Numbered from the stretch's first letter, positions 50,677 through 60,810 are shown. The stretch is 64,000 nt of DNA from Pseudomonas tolaasii NCPPB 2192 (GCF_002813445.1 NZ_PHHD01000001.1:2356001-2420000), one strand, 5' to 3'. Translations and numbers: made by a program. Notes: a model not told the origin generated them from the sequence alone.

Positions 50677-52776
50677 TTAGATATCCATAGGTCGGTTGGC
50701 GGCTTGGATCGCAGTCAGCGCGATGGTGTACACGATGTCATCGACCTGAGCGCCCCGCGGCAAATCATTCACCGGTTTGCGCAGGCCTTGCAGCATCGGG
50801 CCGAGGCTCACGCAGTCGGCGCTGCGTTGCACGGCTTTGTGGGTGGTGTTGCCGGTGTTCAAGTCCGGGAACACAAACACCGTGGCCTTGCCCGCGACCT
50901 GGCTGTTGGGCGCCAATTGTCGCGCCACGGTTTCGTTCGCGGCGGCATCGTATTGCAGCGGGCCGTCGATCAGCAGCGAGCTTTGTTGTTCGTGGGCAAG
51001 CAGCGTGGCTTCGCGGACTTTTTCCACTTCTTCGCCGCTGGCCGAATCGCCGCTGGAATAGCTGATCATCGCCACGCGTGGGGTGATGCCGAACGCCGCC
51101 GCCGAGTCGGCGCTTTGCAAGGCAATCTCTGCTAGCTCAGCCGCGCTCGGGTGCGGGTTCATCACGCAGTCGCCGTACACCAGCACCTGCTCGGGGAACA
51201 GCATGAAGAATACCGACGACACCAAGGTGCAGCCCGGCGCCGTCTTGATCAACTGCAGGGCAGGGCGGATGGTGTTGGCAGTGGAATGAATGACGCCGGA
51301 TACCAGGCCGTCCACTTCATCCAGGGCGAGCATCATGGTGGCGATCACCACGGTGTCTTCCAGTTGCTGCTCGGCCATCGGCGCGTTGAGGCTCTTGCTC
51401 TTGCGCAGGGCCACCATGGGTTCGACGTAGCGTTGGCGAATCAGGTCCGGGTCGAGAATCTCCAGGCCTTCGGGCAATTCGATGCCCTGGGCGCGGGCAA
51501 CGGCTTCCACGTCAGCCGGCTTGGCCAGCAACACGCAGCGGGCAATGCCCCGTGCCTGGCAAATGGCAGCAGCCTGTACGGTCAGCGGCTCGCTGCCTTC
51601 GGGCAGCACGATGCGCTTGTTGGCAGCCTGGGCGCGCTGAACCAATTGGTACCGGAACACGGCGGGCGACAGGCGCATCTCCCGTGGCGTGCCGCAACGC
51701 TGGTGCAGCCAGCGCGCATCGAGGTGGCTGGCGACGAAATCGGTGATGATTTCCGCGCGCTCGCGGTCATCGATGGGGATTTCCTTGTTGAGGCTGTTGA
51801 GCTGGTTCGCCGTGTCGTAGGAGCCGGTGCTCACCGACAGCACCGGCAGGCCGGCCTGGAACGCGCCACGGCAGAGGTCCATGATGCGCGGGTCGGGCAG
51901 GGTGTCACTGGTCAGCAGCAGGCCGGCGAGCGGCACGCCGTTAATGGCGGCCAGGCTGACGGCGAGGATGATGTCGTCGCGGTCGCCCGGTGTCACCACC
52001 AGCACGCCGGGCTTGAGCAGCTCCACGGTGTTGCGCATGGTGCGCGCGCAGATGATGATTTTGGTCATGCGCCGGCTTTCGTAGTCGCCGGCGTTGAGGA
52101 TCTGTGCGCCCATCAGGTCGGCTACGTCGCGGGTGCGCGGGGCGTTGAGTTCGGGTTGATACGGGATGCAACCGAGCAGGCGGAAATCGCCGCTGCGCAA
52201 CAACGGTGAATGCTCTTTGAGGCGCGCCGAGAAGGCTTCCATGCTTTCGTCGGTGCGCACCTTGTTGAGAATCACGCCGAGCACTTTCGGGTCTTTCGGA
52301 CCGCCAAACAGCTGGGCCTGCAATTCAACCCGGCCGGAGAGCTCCGTGAGCACCTCGTTTTCCGGTGCGGAGACGAGGATCACTTCCGCATCCAGGCTCT
52401 TGGCCAGGTGCAGGTTGACCCGCGCGGCATAGCTGGCGCTGCGGGTCGGCACCATGCCTTCAACGATCAGCACGTCCTTGCCCACGGCGGCTTGCTGATA
52501 CAGGGTGATGATTTCTTCGAGCAGTTCGTCGAGCTGGCCGTCGCCGAGCATGCGTTCGACGTGCGCCAGGCCCAGAGGCTGCGGCGGTTTCAGGCCGTGG
52601 GTGCGCGCCACCAGTTCGGTGGAACGCTCAGGGCCGGTGTCGCCCGGGTGCGGCTGGGCAATCGGTTTGAAGAAACCGACTTTCAGCCCGGCCCGTTCAA
52701 GGGTACGCACCAGCCCAAGGCTGATGGAGGTCAGACCCACACCAAAATCGGTGGGCGCGATAAAAAAAGTCTGCAT
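50677..52776 (-). CDS. pta: Phosphate acetyltransferase (long form)
   Basis: 699 residues from ATG 52776. The N-terminal half is a BioD-like P-loop NTPase domain (FFIAPTDFGVGLTSISL start) and a DRTGG-like middle region; the C-terminal half is the catalytic phosphotransacetylase domain. It converts acetyl-CoA and phosphate to acetyl-phosphate. No ackA is next to it here; the acyltransferase gene follows directly. Confidence 0.96.
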   Translation of the reverse strand: MQTFFIAPTDFGVGLTSISLGLVRTLERAGLKVGFFKPIAQPHPGDTGPERSTELVARTHGLKPPQPLGLAHVERMLGDGQLDELLEEIITLYQQAAVGKDVLIVEGMVPTRSASYAARVNLHLAKSLDAEVILVSAPENEVLTELSGRVELQAQLFGGPKDPKVLGVILNKVRTDESMEAFSARLKEHSPLLRSGDFRLLGCIPYQPELNAPRTRDVADLMGAQILNAGDYESRRMTKIIICARTMRNTVELLKPGVLVVTPGDRDDIILAVSLAAINGVPLAGLLLTSDTLPDPRIMDLCRGAFQAGLPVLSVSTGSYDTANQLNSLNKEIPIDDRERAEIITDFVASHLDARWLHQRCGTPREMRLSPAVFRYQLVQRAQAANKRIVLPEGSEPLTVQAAAICQARGIARCVLLAKPADVEAVARAQGIELPEGLEILDPDLIRQRYVEPMVALRKSKSLNAPMAEQQLEDTVVIATMMLALDEVDGLVSGVIHSTANTIRPALQLIKTAPGCTLVSSVFFMLFPEQVLVYGDCVMNPHPSAAELAEIALQSADSAAAFGITPRVAMISYSSGDSASGEEVEKVREATLLAHEQQSSLLIDGPLQYDAAANETVARQLAPNSQVAGKATVFVFPDLNTGNTTHKAVQRSADCVSLGPMLQGLRKPVNDLPRGAQVDDIVYTIALTAIQAANRPMDI

Positions 52777-52855
52777 GCGAATTCTCTGGAGGTGCATGGC
52801 TTGGGTGGCACCCTATGGCTGGGTGCCTACCGCGAATCAGGTGCCAAGGTTATCG

Positions 52856-53092
52856 TTATTCGCGCGCTTGCGCACACCAGCCGCAAGCAAAGGGTTGACC
52901 TATTTTTTCAAGGCGTTGCGCCGCATCGAGCACCCATGCGCGCGACTGCCAGGGTGGCTGGTGGCGCAGGTGCTGGGTATGCCCGCAGGACAGCTCGGCA
53001 ACCCAGTGCAGGTCTTCGTCCTGGTGGAAGCCAATGATGAAGGATGCCGTTGATCGGCCCCGTCTGTCCGGGTTCTGTTCGCTTTCGGGCAA
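52856..53092 (-). CDS. DUF3565 small protein
   Basis: The recognisable part, FIIGFHQDEDLHWVAELSCGH with HQPPWQSRAWVLD and a C-terminal CGWCAQ, matches DUF3565, a short family of unknown role with paired Cys/His. The start is uncertain: TTG at 53092 gives 78 residues; an in-frame ATG at 53143 would make it overlap the divergent slyD start. Located between pta and slyD. Confidence 0.7.
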   Translation of the reverse strand: MPESEQNPDRRGRSTASFIIGFHQDEDLHWVAELSCGHTQHLRHQPPWQSRAWVLDAAQRLEKIGQPFACGWCAQARE

Positions 53093-53144
53093 ATCCTTGT
53101 TTAGACTTGTCCGTTCTTCATTCTTATGCAAAAGGTCTCGCCCC

Positions 53145-53630
53145 ATGACGATCGCCGCTAACAAGGCTGTCTCCATCGACTATACCCTGACCAACGACGC
53201 TGGTGAGGTCATCGACAGCTCAGCCGGCGGCGCGCCGCTGGTCTACCTGCAAGGCGCAGGTAACATCATCCCGGGCCTGGAAAAGGCGCTGGAAGGCAAG
53301 AACGTCGGTGACGAACTGACCGTTGCCGTAGAACCTGAAGATGCCTACGGCGAGTACTCGGCCGAACTGGTCAGCACCCTGAGCCGCAGCATGTTCGAAG
53401 GCGTTGACGAGCTGGAAGTGGGTATGCAGTTCCACGCTTCCGCGCCGGACGGTCAAATGCAGATCGTCACCATCCGTGACCTGGACGGCGACGACGTGAC
53501 CGTCGACGGCAACCACCCTCTGGCTGGCCAGCGCCTGAACTTTCAGGTGAAGATCGTCGCCATCCGCGACGCTTCCCAGGAAGAAGTGGCTCACGGCCAC
53601 GTCCACGGTGAAGGTGGTCACCACCATTGA
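53145..53630 (+). CDS. slyD: FKBP-type peptidyl-prolyl isomerase SlyD
   Basis: 161 residues: an FKBP domain with inserted IF chaperone domain and a His-rich tail (HGHVHGEGGHHH), as in SlyD, which folds proteins and binds nickel. The longer frame to 53034 adds an unlikely leader; ATG 53145 follows an AAGGT-type signal. The gene ends with a terminator. Confidence 0.95.
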   Translation: MTIAANKAVSIDYTLTNDAGEVIDSSAGGAPLVYLQGAGNIIPGLEKALEGKNVGDELTVAVEPEDAYGEYSAELVSTLSRSMFEGVDELEVGMQFHASAPDGQMQIVTIRDLDGDDVTVDGNHPLAGQRLNFQVKIVAIRDASQEEVAHGHVHGEGGHHH

Positions 53631-53653
53631 TTGCGGTTTGATCAATCGGTAGC

Positions 53654-53684
53654 AAAAAGCCCCGACTGGTTCGGGGCTTTTTTT
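53654..53684 (+). terminator. Rho-independent terminator of slyD
   Basis: GCCCCGA and TCGGGGC with a 5-base loop, followed by a run of seven T, about 24 bases after the slyD stop. Confidence 0.9.
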
Positions 53685-53710
53685 GTGCCTGGGAATGTAT
53701 GCGGTCAAAA

Positions 53711-53742
53711 AATGTGGGAGCGGGCTTGCCCGCTCCCACATT
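53711..53742. repeat. Short REP palindrome
   Basis: A perfect 15-bp inverted repeat around a two-base loop, AATGTGGGAGCGGGC-TT then its complement. It resembles the outer end of a REP but uses a different inner sequence from the other copies. Confidence 0.88.
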
Positions 53743-53774
53743 CTGTTCTGTGTGCGTCAAATATGAGGCGCAAA

Positions 53775-53809
53775 CAAAAATGCCCCGGACCTTTCGATCC
53801 GGGGCATTT
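53775..53809 (-). terminator. Rho-independent terminator of rpsT
   Basis: TGCCCCGGA and TCCGGGGCA separated by an 8-base loop; the minus strand has a U-run after it. It lies 44 bases downstream of the rpsT stop. Confidence 0.9.
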
Positions 53810-53852
53810 CTTAACTGTTACGCAACCTGGGTTACGTGGCAGTTGTTACCAC

Positions 53853-54131
53853 TCAGGCTGCTGCAGCGACGTTCAGAGCCTTGATGTGGCCATTCAGGCG
53901 GCTCTTATGACGAGCGGCCTTGTTCTTGTGGATGATGCCTTTATCGGCCATACGGTCGATAACAGGCACAGCCAGAACGTAAGCTGCTTGAGCTTTTTCA
54001 GCGTCTTTGGTGTCGATGGCTTTAACTACATTCTTGATGTAGGTACGAACCATGGAACGCAGGCTGGCGTTGTGGCTGCGACGCTTCTCAGCCTGTTTTG
54101 CACGTTTTTTGGCGGAAGGTGTGTTGGCCAC
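53853..54131 (-). CDS. rpsT: Ribosomal protein S20
   Basis: 92 residues, very basic, starting ANTPSAKKRAKQAEKRRSHNAS, the standard S20 N-terminus. It binds 16S rRNA in the small subunit. It is transcribed away from murJ; the 254-base gap before murJ holds both promoters. Confidence 0.98.
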   Translation of the reverse strand: MANTPSAKKRAKQAEKRRSHNASLRSMVRTYIKNVVKAIDTKDAEKAQAAYVLAVPVIDRMADKGIIHKNKAARHKSRLNGHIKALNVAAAA

Positions 54132-54385
54132 CGTCGAGCTCCTCGAAAGACTTTTTAGGAAATAGCAAACAAAATAGGCCGCGAATCATGCCGATGACTT
54201 GATGGGTTGTCAAGGGCGGCTGATGCGAACTGCTGAGTGGTCGATCTGAAGAGGCGGGTGATTTATTTCCGGCGCTTGACCTGTAAACTCGCGAGCTTTG
54301 GCTCTGTGCTGTTGCAGGCGCGCAGTATCGCATAAGTAGGCGCTTTGTTCGCCTGCTGTTTATCTAATAGGCGCAAACTCTTTCA

Positions 54386-55924
54386 ATGAACCTCCTCAAA
54401 TCGTTGGCTGCCGTCAGCTCTATCACGATGATCTCCCGGGTTTTGGGCTTCGTGCGTGACACCCTGCTGGCACGCATTTTCGGCGCCAGCATGGCCACGG
54501 ATGCGTTCTTTATTGCCTTTAAGTTGCCCAACCTGTTGCGGCGGATCTTTGCCGAGGGCGCGTTTTCCCAGGCATTCGTGCCGATCCTGGCCGAATACAA
54601 AACCCAGCAAGGCGAGGAGGCGACCCGCACCTTTATCGCCTATGTCTCGGGTTTGCTGACCCTGGTACTGATGCTGGTGACCATCGCCGGCATGCTCGCC
54701 GCACCCTGGGTGATCTGGGCGACGGCGCCCGGTTTTGCCAATACGCCGGAAAAGTTCGCGCTGACCACTGATCTGCTGCGCGTGACCTTTCCTTATATAT
54801 TGCTGATATCCCTGTCATCCCTCGCCGGGGCGATCCTCAACACCTGGAACCGCTTCTCGGTGCCCGCCTTCGTGCCGACGCTGTTGAACGTCAGCATGAT
54901 CATTTTCGCGCTGTTCCTCACGCCGTACTTCGACCCGCCCGTCATGGCCCTGGGCTGGGCGGTGCTGGCCGGTGGTCTTGCGCAGTTGCTCTACCAACTG
55001 CCACACCTGAAAAAAATCGGCATGCTCGTGCTGCCGCGCCTGAACCTCAAGGACACCGGCGTGTGGCGCGTAATGCGCAACATGTTGCCGGCGATCCTGG
55101 GGGTGTCGGTGAGCCAGATTTCCCTGATCATCAACACCGCGTTCGCTTCGCTGCTGGTCTCGGGCTCGGTGTCGTGGATGTACTATGCCGACCGCCTGAT
55201 GGAGTTGCCGTCCGGTGTGCTGGGCGTGGCGTTGGGCACTATTTTGCTGCCAACCCTGTCGCGCACCTACGCCAGCAAGGACCGCCAGGAATACTCGCGC
55301 ATCCTCGATTGGGGCCTGCGCCTGTGCTTCGTACTGGTATTGCCATGTTCCCTGGCACTGGGGATTCTGGCTGAGCCGCTGACTGTATCGCTGTTCCAAT
55401 ACGGCCAATTCAGCGCGTTTGACGCCTCCATGACCCAGCGCGCGCTGATCGCCTATTCCGTCGGTCTGCTCGGCATCATTGTGATCAAAGTGCTGGCGCC
55501 GGGCTTCTATGCCCAGCAAAACATCCGTACGCCGGTGAAAATCGCCGTATTCACGCTGATCGTCACGCAATTGCTCAATCTGGTATTTATCGGCCCACTG
55601 GCCCATGCCGGGTTGGCCCTGGCGATCAGCGCCGGGGCGTGCATCAACGCCGGTTTGCTGTTCTATCAACTGCGCAAGCAGCAAATGTTTCAGCCACAGC
55701 CGGGCTGGGGGATGTTTGCCCTCAAGCTTTTGGTGGCGGTAGGGGCGATGTCCGCCGTGCTGCTGGGCTTGATGCACTTCATGCCCGCCTGGGACGAAGG
55801 CCACATGCTGGAGCGCTTTATGCGCCTTGGCCTGTTGGTAGTCGTCGGTGTGGTGGTGTACTTCGGAATGTTGCTGTTGCAAGGCTTCCGCCTGCGGGAT
55901 TTCAATCGCAAGTCGTTGGGGTAG
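54386..55924 (+). CDS. murJ: Lipid II flippase MurJ (MviN)
   Basis: 512 residues, polytopic membrane protein of the MVF/MurJ type with about 14 helices; exports lipid II for peptidoglycan assembly. The N-terminal LKSLAAVSSITMISRVLGFVRD and RRIFAEGAFSQAFVP segment are characteristic. It starts the murJ-ribF-ileS-lspA-fkpB-ispH cluster. Confidence 0.97.
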   Translation: MNLLKSLAAVSSITMISRVLGFVRDTLLARIFGASMATDAFFIAFKLPNLLRRIFAEGAFSQAFVPILAEYKTQQGEEATRTFIAYVSGLLTLVLMLVTIAGMLAAPWVIWATAPGFANTPEKFALTTDLLRVTFPYILLISLSSLAGAILNTWNRFSVPAFVPTLLNVSMIIFALFLTPYFDPPVMALGWAVLAGGLAQLLYQLPHLKKIGMLVLPRLNLKDTGVWRVMRNMLPAILGVSVSQISLIINTAFASLLVSGSVSWMYYADRLMELPSGVLGVALGTILLPTLSRTYASKDRQEYSRILDWGLRLCFVLVLPCSLALGILAEPLTVSLFQYGQFSAFDASMTQRALIAYSVGLLGIIVIKVLAPGFYAQQNIRTPVKIAVFTLIVTQLLNLVFIGPLAHAGLALAISAGACINAGLLFYQLRKQQMFQPQPGWGMFALKLLVAVGAMSAVLLGLMHFMPAWDEGHMLERFMRLGLLVVVGVVVYFGMLLLQGFRLRDFNRKSLG

Positions 55925-56043
55925 AGACTTTGCCGCGATAAAACGGTTGTTTTATCGATTCGATCCATTTGGCCTGTTCTGTTGCCTGTCGTCCGGGGCC
56001 GGGTGTGGTTATAATCGACCACTTTATGAGCAAGAAGCGCGTT

Positions 56044-56982
56044 ATGCAGCTGGTTCGAGGTCTCCACAACCTGCGCCCCGAGCATCGGGGCTGCGTCGCC
56101 ACTATTGGCAACTTTGACGGTGTTCACCGTGGCCACCAGGCTATCCTGGGCCGGCTGCGTGAACGTGCGGTCGAGTTGGGCGTGCCCAGCTGCGTGGTGA
56201 TTTTTGAGCCGCAGCCACGGGAATATTTCACCCCCGAGACCGCGCCGGCTCGCCTGGCCCGCTTGCGGGACAAGCTACAGTTATTGGCCGAGGAGGGCGT
56301 GGACCGTGTCCTTTGCCTGGCCTTTAACCAGCGCCTGCAAAGCCTGAGTGCCGCCGAGTTCGTCGACCGTATCCTGGTCGATGGCCTGGGCGTACAGCAC
56401 CTGGAGGTCGGTGACGACTTTCGTTTCGGCTGCGACCGCGTGGGCGATTTCGATTTCCTGCAACACGCAGGCGTCAACCAGGGTTTTACCGTCGAAGCCG
56501 CGCAAACCGTCGAACTGGACGGCCTGCGCGTGAGCAGTACCCAGGTGCGTAACGCCCTGGCCGCTGCCGACTTCGCCCTCGCCGAGCGCTTGCTCGGTCG
56601 CCCGTTCCGCATTGCCGGGCGGGTTCTGCACGGCCAGAAGCTGGCGCGCCAACTGGGCACGCCAACCGCCAACGTGCAACTCAAGCGCCGCCGTGTGCCG
56701 CTGACCGGGGTTTACCTCGTCAGCGTCGACATCGACGGCCAATCGTGGCCGGGAGTCGCCAATATAGGCGTCAGGCCCACGGTTGCAGGTGATGGCAAGG
56801 CCCACCTGGAAGTACACCTTCTGGATTTTGCCGGTGATTTGTATGACCGGCGTTTGACGGTGGTTTTCCACCAAAAGCTGCGTGAAGAGCAGCGTTTCGC
56901 CTCCCTTGAGGCGTTGAAAACGGCGATCAATGCGGATGTCGCCGCCGCCCGTGCACTAGCCGCACCTAGCGCCCATCGCTAA
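56044..56982 (+). CDS. ribF: Bifunctional riboflavin kinase/FMN adenylyltransferase
   Basis: 312 residues from ATG 56044, giving start MQLVRGLHNL. The FAD synthetase half has GNFDGVHRGHQ near residue 21; the riboflavin kinase half includes GTPTANVQLKRR. It makes FMN and FAD. ileS starts 14 bases downstream. Confidence 0.96.
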   Translation: MQLVRGLHNLRPEHRGCVATIGNFDGVHRGHQAILGRLRERAVELGVPSCVVIFEPQPREYFTPETAPARLARLRDKLQLLAEEGVDRVLCLAFNQRLQSLSAAEFVDRILVDGLGVQHLEVGDDFRFGCDRVGDFDFLQHAGVNQGFTVEAAQTVELDGLRVSSTQVRNALAAADFALAERLLGRPFRIAGRVLHGQKLARQLGTPTANVQLKRRRVPLTGVYLVSVDIDGQSWPGVANIGVRPTVAGDGKAHLEVHLLDFAGDLYDRRLTVVFHQKLREEQRFASLEALKTAINADVAAARALAAPSAHR

Positions 56983-56996
56983 CCGAAGAGCCTTAA

Positions 56997-59828
56997 ATGA
57001 CCGACTATAAAGCCACGCTAAACCTTCCGGACACCGCCTTCCCAATGAAGGCCGGCCTGCCACAGCGCGAACCGCAGATCCTGCAGCGCTGGGACAGTAT
57101 TGGCCTGTACGGAAAGTTGCGCGAAATTGGCAAGGATCGTCCGAAGTTCGTCCTGCACGACGGCCCTCCTTATGCCAACGGCACGATTCACATCGGTCAT
57201 GCGCTGAACAAAATTCTCAAGGACATGATCCTGCGCTCGAAAACCCTTTCGGGCTTCGACGCACCGTATGTTCCGGGCTGGGACTGCCATGGCCTGCCGA
57301 TCGAACACAAGGTCGAAGTGACCTACGGCAAGAACCTGGGCGCGGACAAAACCCGCGAACTGTGCCGTGCCTACGCCACCGAGCAGATCGAAGGGCAGAA
57401 GTCCGAATTCATCCGCCTGGGCGTGCTGGGCGAGTGGGACAACCCGTACAAAACCATGAACTTCAAGAACGAGGCCGGCGAAATCCGTGCCTTGGCCGAG
57501 ATCGTCAAGGGCGGTTTCGTGTTCAAGGGCCTCAAGCCCGTGAACTGGTGCTTTGACTGCGGTTCGGCCCTGGCTGAAGCGGAAGTCGAGTACGAAGACA
57601 AAAAGTCGTCGACCATCGACGTGGCTTTCCCGATCGCCGACGAGGCCAAACTGGCCGAGGCTTTTGGCCTCGCGTCGCTGGCCAAGCCTGCCGCCATCGT
57701 GATCTGGACCACCACCCCGTGGACCATTCCGGCCAACCAGGCGCTGAACGTGCATCCGGAGTTCACCTACGCCCTGGTGGACGTCGGTGATCGCCTGCTG
57801 GTACTGGCCGAGGAAATGGTTGAAGCCTGCCTGGCCCGTTACGAGCTGCAAGGTTCGGTCATCGCCACGACCACTGGCTCGGCACTGGAACTGATCAACT
57901 TCCGTCACCCGTTCTATGACCGCCTGTCGCCGGTTTACCTGGCTGATTACGTCGAGCTGGGCTCCGGCACGGGGGTGGTTCACTCCGCGCCGGCCTATGG
58001 CGTGGACGACTTTGTAACCTGCAAAGCCTACGGCATGGTCAACGACGACATCCTCAACCCGGTGCAAAGCAATGGCGTGTACGCGCCGTCGCTGGAGTTC
58101 TTCGGTGGCCAGTTCATCTTCAAGGCCAACGAACCGATCATCGACAAGCTGAAGGAAGTCGGTTCGCTGCTGCACACCGAAACCATCAAGCACAGCTACA
58201 TGCACTGCTGGCGCCACAAGACCCCGTTGATCTACCGCGCCACCGCGCAGTGGTTCATCGGCATGGACAAAGAGCCAACCAGCGGCGACACCCTGCGTGT
58301 GCGCTCGCTGAAGGCCATCGAAGACACCAAGTTCGTCCCGGCCTGGGGCCAGGCGCGCCTGCATTCGATGATCGCCAACCGTCCGGACTGGTGCATCTCC
58401 CGTCAGCGCAACTGGGGCGTGCCGATCCCGTTCTTCCTGAACAAGGAAAGCGGCGAGCTGCACCCGCGCACCGTCGAATTGATGGAAATCGTTGCCCAGC
58501 GCGTTGAACAGGAAGGCATCGAGGCCTGGTTCAAGCTGGACGCCGCCGAACTGCTGGGCGATGAAGCGCCGCAGTACGACAAGATCAGTGACACCCTCGA
58601 CGTGTGGTTCGACTCCGGCACCACCCACTGGCATGTGCTGCGCGGCTCGCACCCGATGGGCCACGAGACCGGCCCGCGTGCCGACCTGTACCTGGAAGGC
58701 TCCGACCAGCACCGTGGCTGGTTCCACTCGTCGTTGCTGACCGGCTGCGCCATCGACAACCACGCGCCGTACCGCGAACTGCTGACCCACGGCTTCACCG
58801 TCGACGAGACGGGCCGCAAGATGTCCAAGTCGCTGAAGAACGTGATCGAGCCGAAAAAAATCAACGACACCCTGGGCGCCGACATCATGCGCCTGTGGGT
58901 CGCGTCGACTGACTATTCGGGCGAAATTGCCGTCTCCGACCAGATCCTGGCCCGCAGCGCCGATGCCTACCGCCGCATCCGCAATACCGCACGCTTCCTG
59001 CTGTCGAACCTGACCGGTTTCAACCCGGCCACCGACATCCTGGCGTCCGAGGACATGCTTGCCCTCGACCGTTGGGCCGTCGACCGTACCCTGTTGCTGC
59101 AGCGCGAGTTGCAGGAAAACTACGGCGAGTACCGCTTCTGGAACGTGTACTCGAAGATCCACAACTTCTGCGTGCAGGAGTTGGGTGGTTTCTACCTCGA
59201 CATCATCAAGGACCGTCAGTACACCACCGGAGCGAACAGCAAGGCACGCCGTTCGGCGCAGACCGCGCTGTATCACATCAGCGAAGCGCTGGTGCGCTGG
59301 ATCGCGCCGATCCTGGCCTTCACCGCCGACGAATTGTGGGAGTACCTGCCGGGCGAGCGTAACGAGTCCGTGATGCTCAACACCTGGTACGAAGGCTTGA
59401 CCGAATTGCCGGCCGACTTCGAGCTGGGCCGCGAGTACTGGGAAGGCGTGATGGCCGTGAAGGTTGCGGTGAACAAGGAACTGGAAGTGCAGCGTGCGGC
59501 CAAGGCCGTCGGTGGCAACCTGCAGGCCGAAGTCACCCTGTTTGCCGAGGAAGGCCTGACCGCCGACCTGGCCAAACTCAGCAACGAACTGCGCTTTGTG
59601 CTGATCACCTCCACTGCAAGCCTGGCCCCGTTTGCCCAGGCACCGGCGGATGCGGTCGCCACCGAAGTGCCGGGCCTCAAGCTCAAAGTGGTCAAGTCGG
59701 CCTTCCCGAAATGCGCCCGTTGCTGGCACTGTCGTGAAGACGTTGGCGTGAACCCCGAGCATCCGGAAATCTGTGGTCGTTGCGTCGACAACATCAGCGG
59801 TGCTGGCGAGGTTCGCCACTATGCCTAA
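56997..59828 (+). CDS. ileS: Isoleucyl-tRNA synthetase
   Basis: 943 residues, class I synthetase: the HIGH motif in GTIHIGHALNK near residue 62, the KMSKS motif in GRKMSKSLKN near residue 608, an editing domain between them and a C-terminal zinc finger (CARCWHC then CGRC). The lspA start overlaps its stop by eight bases. Confidence 0.98.
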   Translation: MTDYKATLNLPDTAFPMKAGLPQREPQILQRWDSIGLYGKLREIGKDRPKFVLHDGPPYANGTIHIGHALNKILKDMILRSKTLSGFDAPYVPGWDCHGLPIEHKVEVTYGKNLGADKTRELCRAYATEQIEGQKSEFIRLGVLGEWDNPYKTMNFKNEAGEIRALAEIVKGGFVFKGLKPVNWCFDCGSALAEAEVEYEDKKSSTIDVAFPIADEAKLAEAFGLASLAKPAAIVIWTTTPWTIPANQALNVHPEFTYALVDVGDRLLVLAEEMVEACLARYELQGSVIATTTGSALELINFRHPFYDRLSPVYLADYVELGSGTGVVHSAPAYGVDDFVTCKAYGMVNDDILNPVQSNGVYAPSLEFFGGQFIFKANEPIIDKLKEVGSLLHTETIKHSYMHCWRHKTPLIYRATAQWFIGMDKEPTSGDTLRVRSLKAIEDTKFVPAWGQARLHSMIANRPDWCISRQRNWGVPIPFFLNKESGELHPRTVELMEIVAQRVEQEGIEAWFKLDAAELLGDEAPQYDKISDTLDVWFDSGTTHWHVLRGSHPMGHETGPRADLYLEGSDQHRGWFHSSLLTGCAIDNHAPYRELLTHGFTVDETGRKMSKSLKNVIEPKKINDTLGADIMRLWVASTDYSGEIAVSDQILARSADAYRRIRNTARFLLSNLTGFNPATDILASEDMLALDRWAVDRTLLLQRELQENYGEYRFWNVYSKIHNFCVQELGGFYLDIIKDRQYTTGANSKARRSAQTALYHISEALVRWIAPILAFTADELWEYLPGERNESVMLNTWYEGLTELPADFELGREYWEGVMAVKVAVNKELEVQRAAKAVGGNLQAEVTLFAEEGLTADLAKLSNELRFVLITSTASLAPFAQAPADAVATEVPGLKLKVVKSAFPKCARCWHCREDVGVNPEHPEICGRCVDNISGAGEVRHYA

Positions 59829-60333
59829 TGCTTCCAGCCGTTTCGGACGTCTGGGCTGGCTCGTATTGAGTGTGCTGGTCCTGATCATCGATCAGGTCAG
59901 CAAGGCTCACTTCGAAGGCTCCCTGCAGATGTTCCAGCAAATTGTGGTCATTCCCGACTACTTCAGCTGGACCCTGGCCTACAACACCGGCGCAGCCTTC
60001 AGCTTCCTGGCCGACAGCTCCGGCTGGCAGCGCTGGCTGTTCGCCTTGATCGCCGTGGTGGTCAGTGCGGTGCTGGTGGTGTGGCTCAAGCGCCTTGGCC
60101 GCGATGACACCTGGCTGGCCATTGCCCTGGCCCTGGTGCTGGGCGGCGCGCTGGGCAACCTGTACGACCGCATCGCCCTGGGCCATGTGATCGACTTCAT
60201 TCTGGTGCATTGGCAGAACCGCTGGTATTTCCCGGCGTTCAACTTTGCCGACAGTGCCATCACCGTCGGCGCAATCATGCTGGCGCTGGATATGTTCAAG
60301 AGCAAGAAAACCGGAGAGACCGTCAATGACTGA
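59821..60333 (+). CDS. lspA: Lipoprotein signal peptidase II
   Basis: 170 residues with four transmembrane helices. Catalytic Asp residues lie in GNLYDRI and FNFADSAITVG. It cleaves prolipoprotein signal peptides after diacylglyceryl transfer, which serves LolB, HrcJ, HrpT and the TPR lipoprotein here. Start at ATG 59821. Confidence 0.97.
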   Translation: MPNASSRFGRLGWLVLSVLVLIIDQVSKAHFEGSLQMFQQIVVIPDYFSWTLAYNTGAAFSFLADSSGWQRWLFALIAVVVSAVLVVWLKRLGRDDTWLAIALALVLGGALGNLYDRIALGHVIDFILVHWQNRWYFPAFNFADSAITVGAIMLALDMFKSKKTGETVND

Positions 60334-60778
60334 TCAGGTATTGGCTGAGCAACGCATCGGCCAGAACACGGAAGTCACTTTGCATTTCGCACTGCGCCTG
60401 GAGAATGGCGACACGGTCGACAGCACGTTCGACAAAGCCCCGGCCACCTTCAAGGTTGGCGACGGCAACCTGCTGCCGGGTTTCGAAGCGGCCCTGTTCG
60501 GCTTCAAGGCCGGCGACAAGCGCACCCTGCAAATCCAGCCGGAAAACGCTTTTGGCCAGCCCAACCCGCAAAACGTGCAGATCATCCCGCGTTCGCAGTT
60601 CCAGGACATGGACTTGTCGGAAGGCCTGTTGGTGATCTTCAATGATGCGGCAAATACCGAGTTGCCGGGTGTGGTGAAAACCTTCGATGACACGCAAGTG
60701 ACCATCGACTTCAACCACCCGTTGGCCGGTAAAACCTTGACCTTTGATGTTGAAATCATCGACGTTAAAGCGCTCTGA
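60326..60778 (+). CDS. fkpB: FKBP-type peptidyl-prolyl isomerase FkpB (SlpA)
   Basis: 150 residues from ATG 60326, overlapping lspA by eight bases. FKBP fold with IF domain as in SlpA/FkpB; unlike SlyD it lacks the His-rich tail. Position after lspA and before ispH is the usual one. Confidence 0.94.
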   Translation: MTDQVLAEQRIGQNTEVTLHFALRLENGDTVDSTFDKAPATFKVGDGNLLPGFEAALFGFKAGDKRTLQIQPENAFGQPNPQNVQIIPRSQFQDMDLSEGLLVIFNDAANTELPGVVKTFDDTQVTIDFNHPLAGKTLTFDVEIIDVKAL

Positions 60779-60810
60779 ATGAAGACACCGGCTCCTGTGG
60801 GGCTGGCCTC

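Noticed and set aside
57018..59888. A 956-codon open frame opposite ileS
   Set aside because: Shadow of ileS; no domain or start signal supports it.
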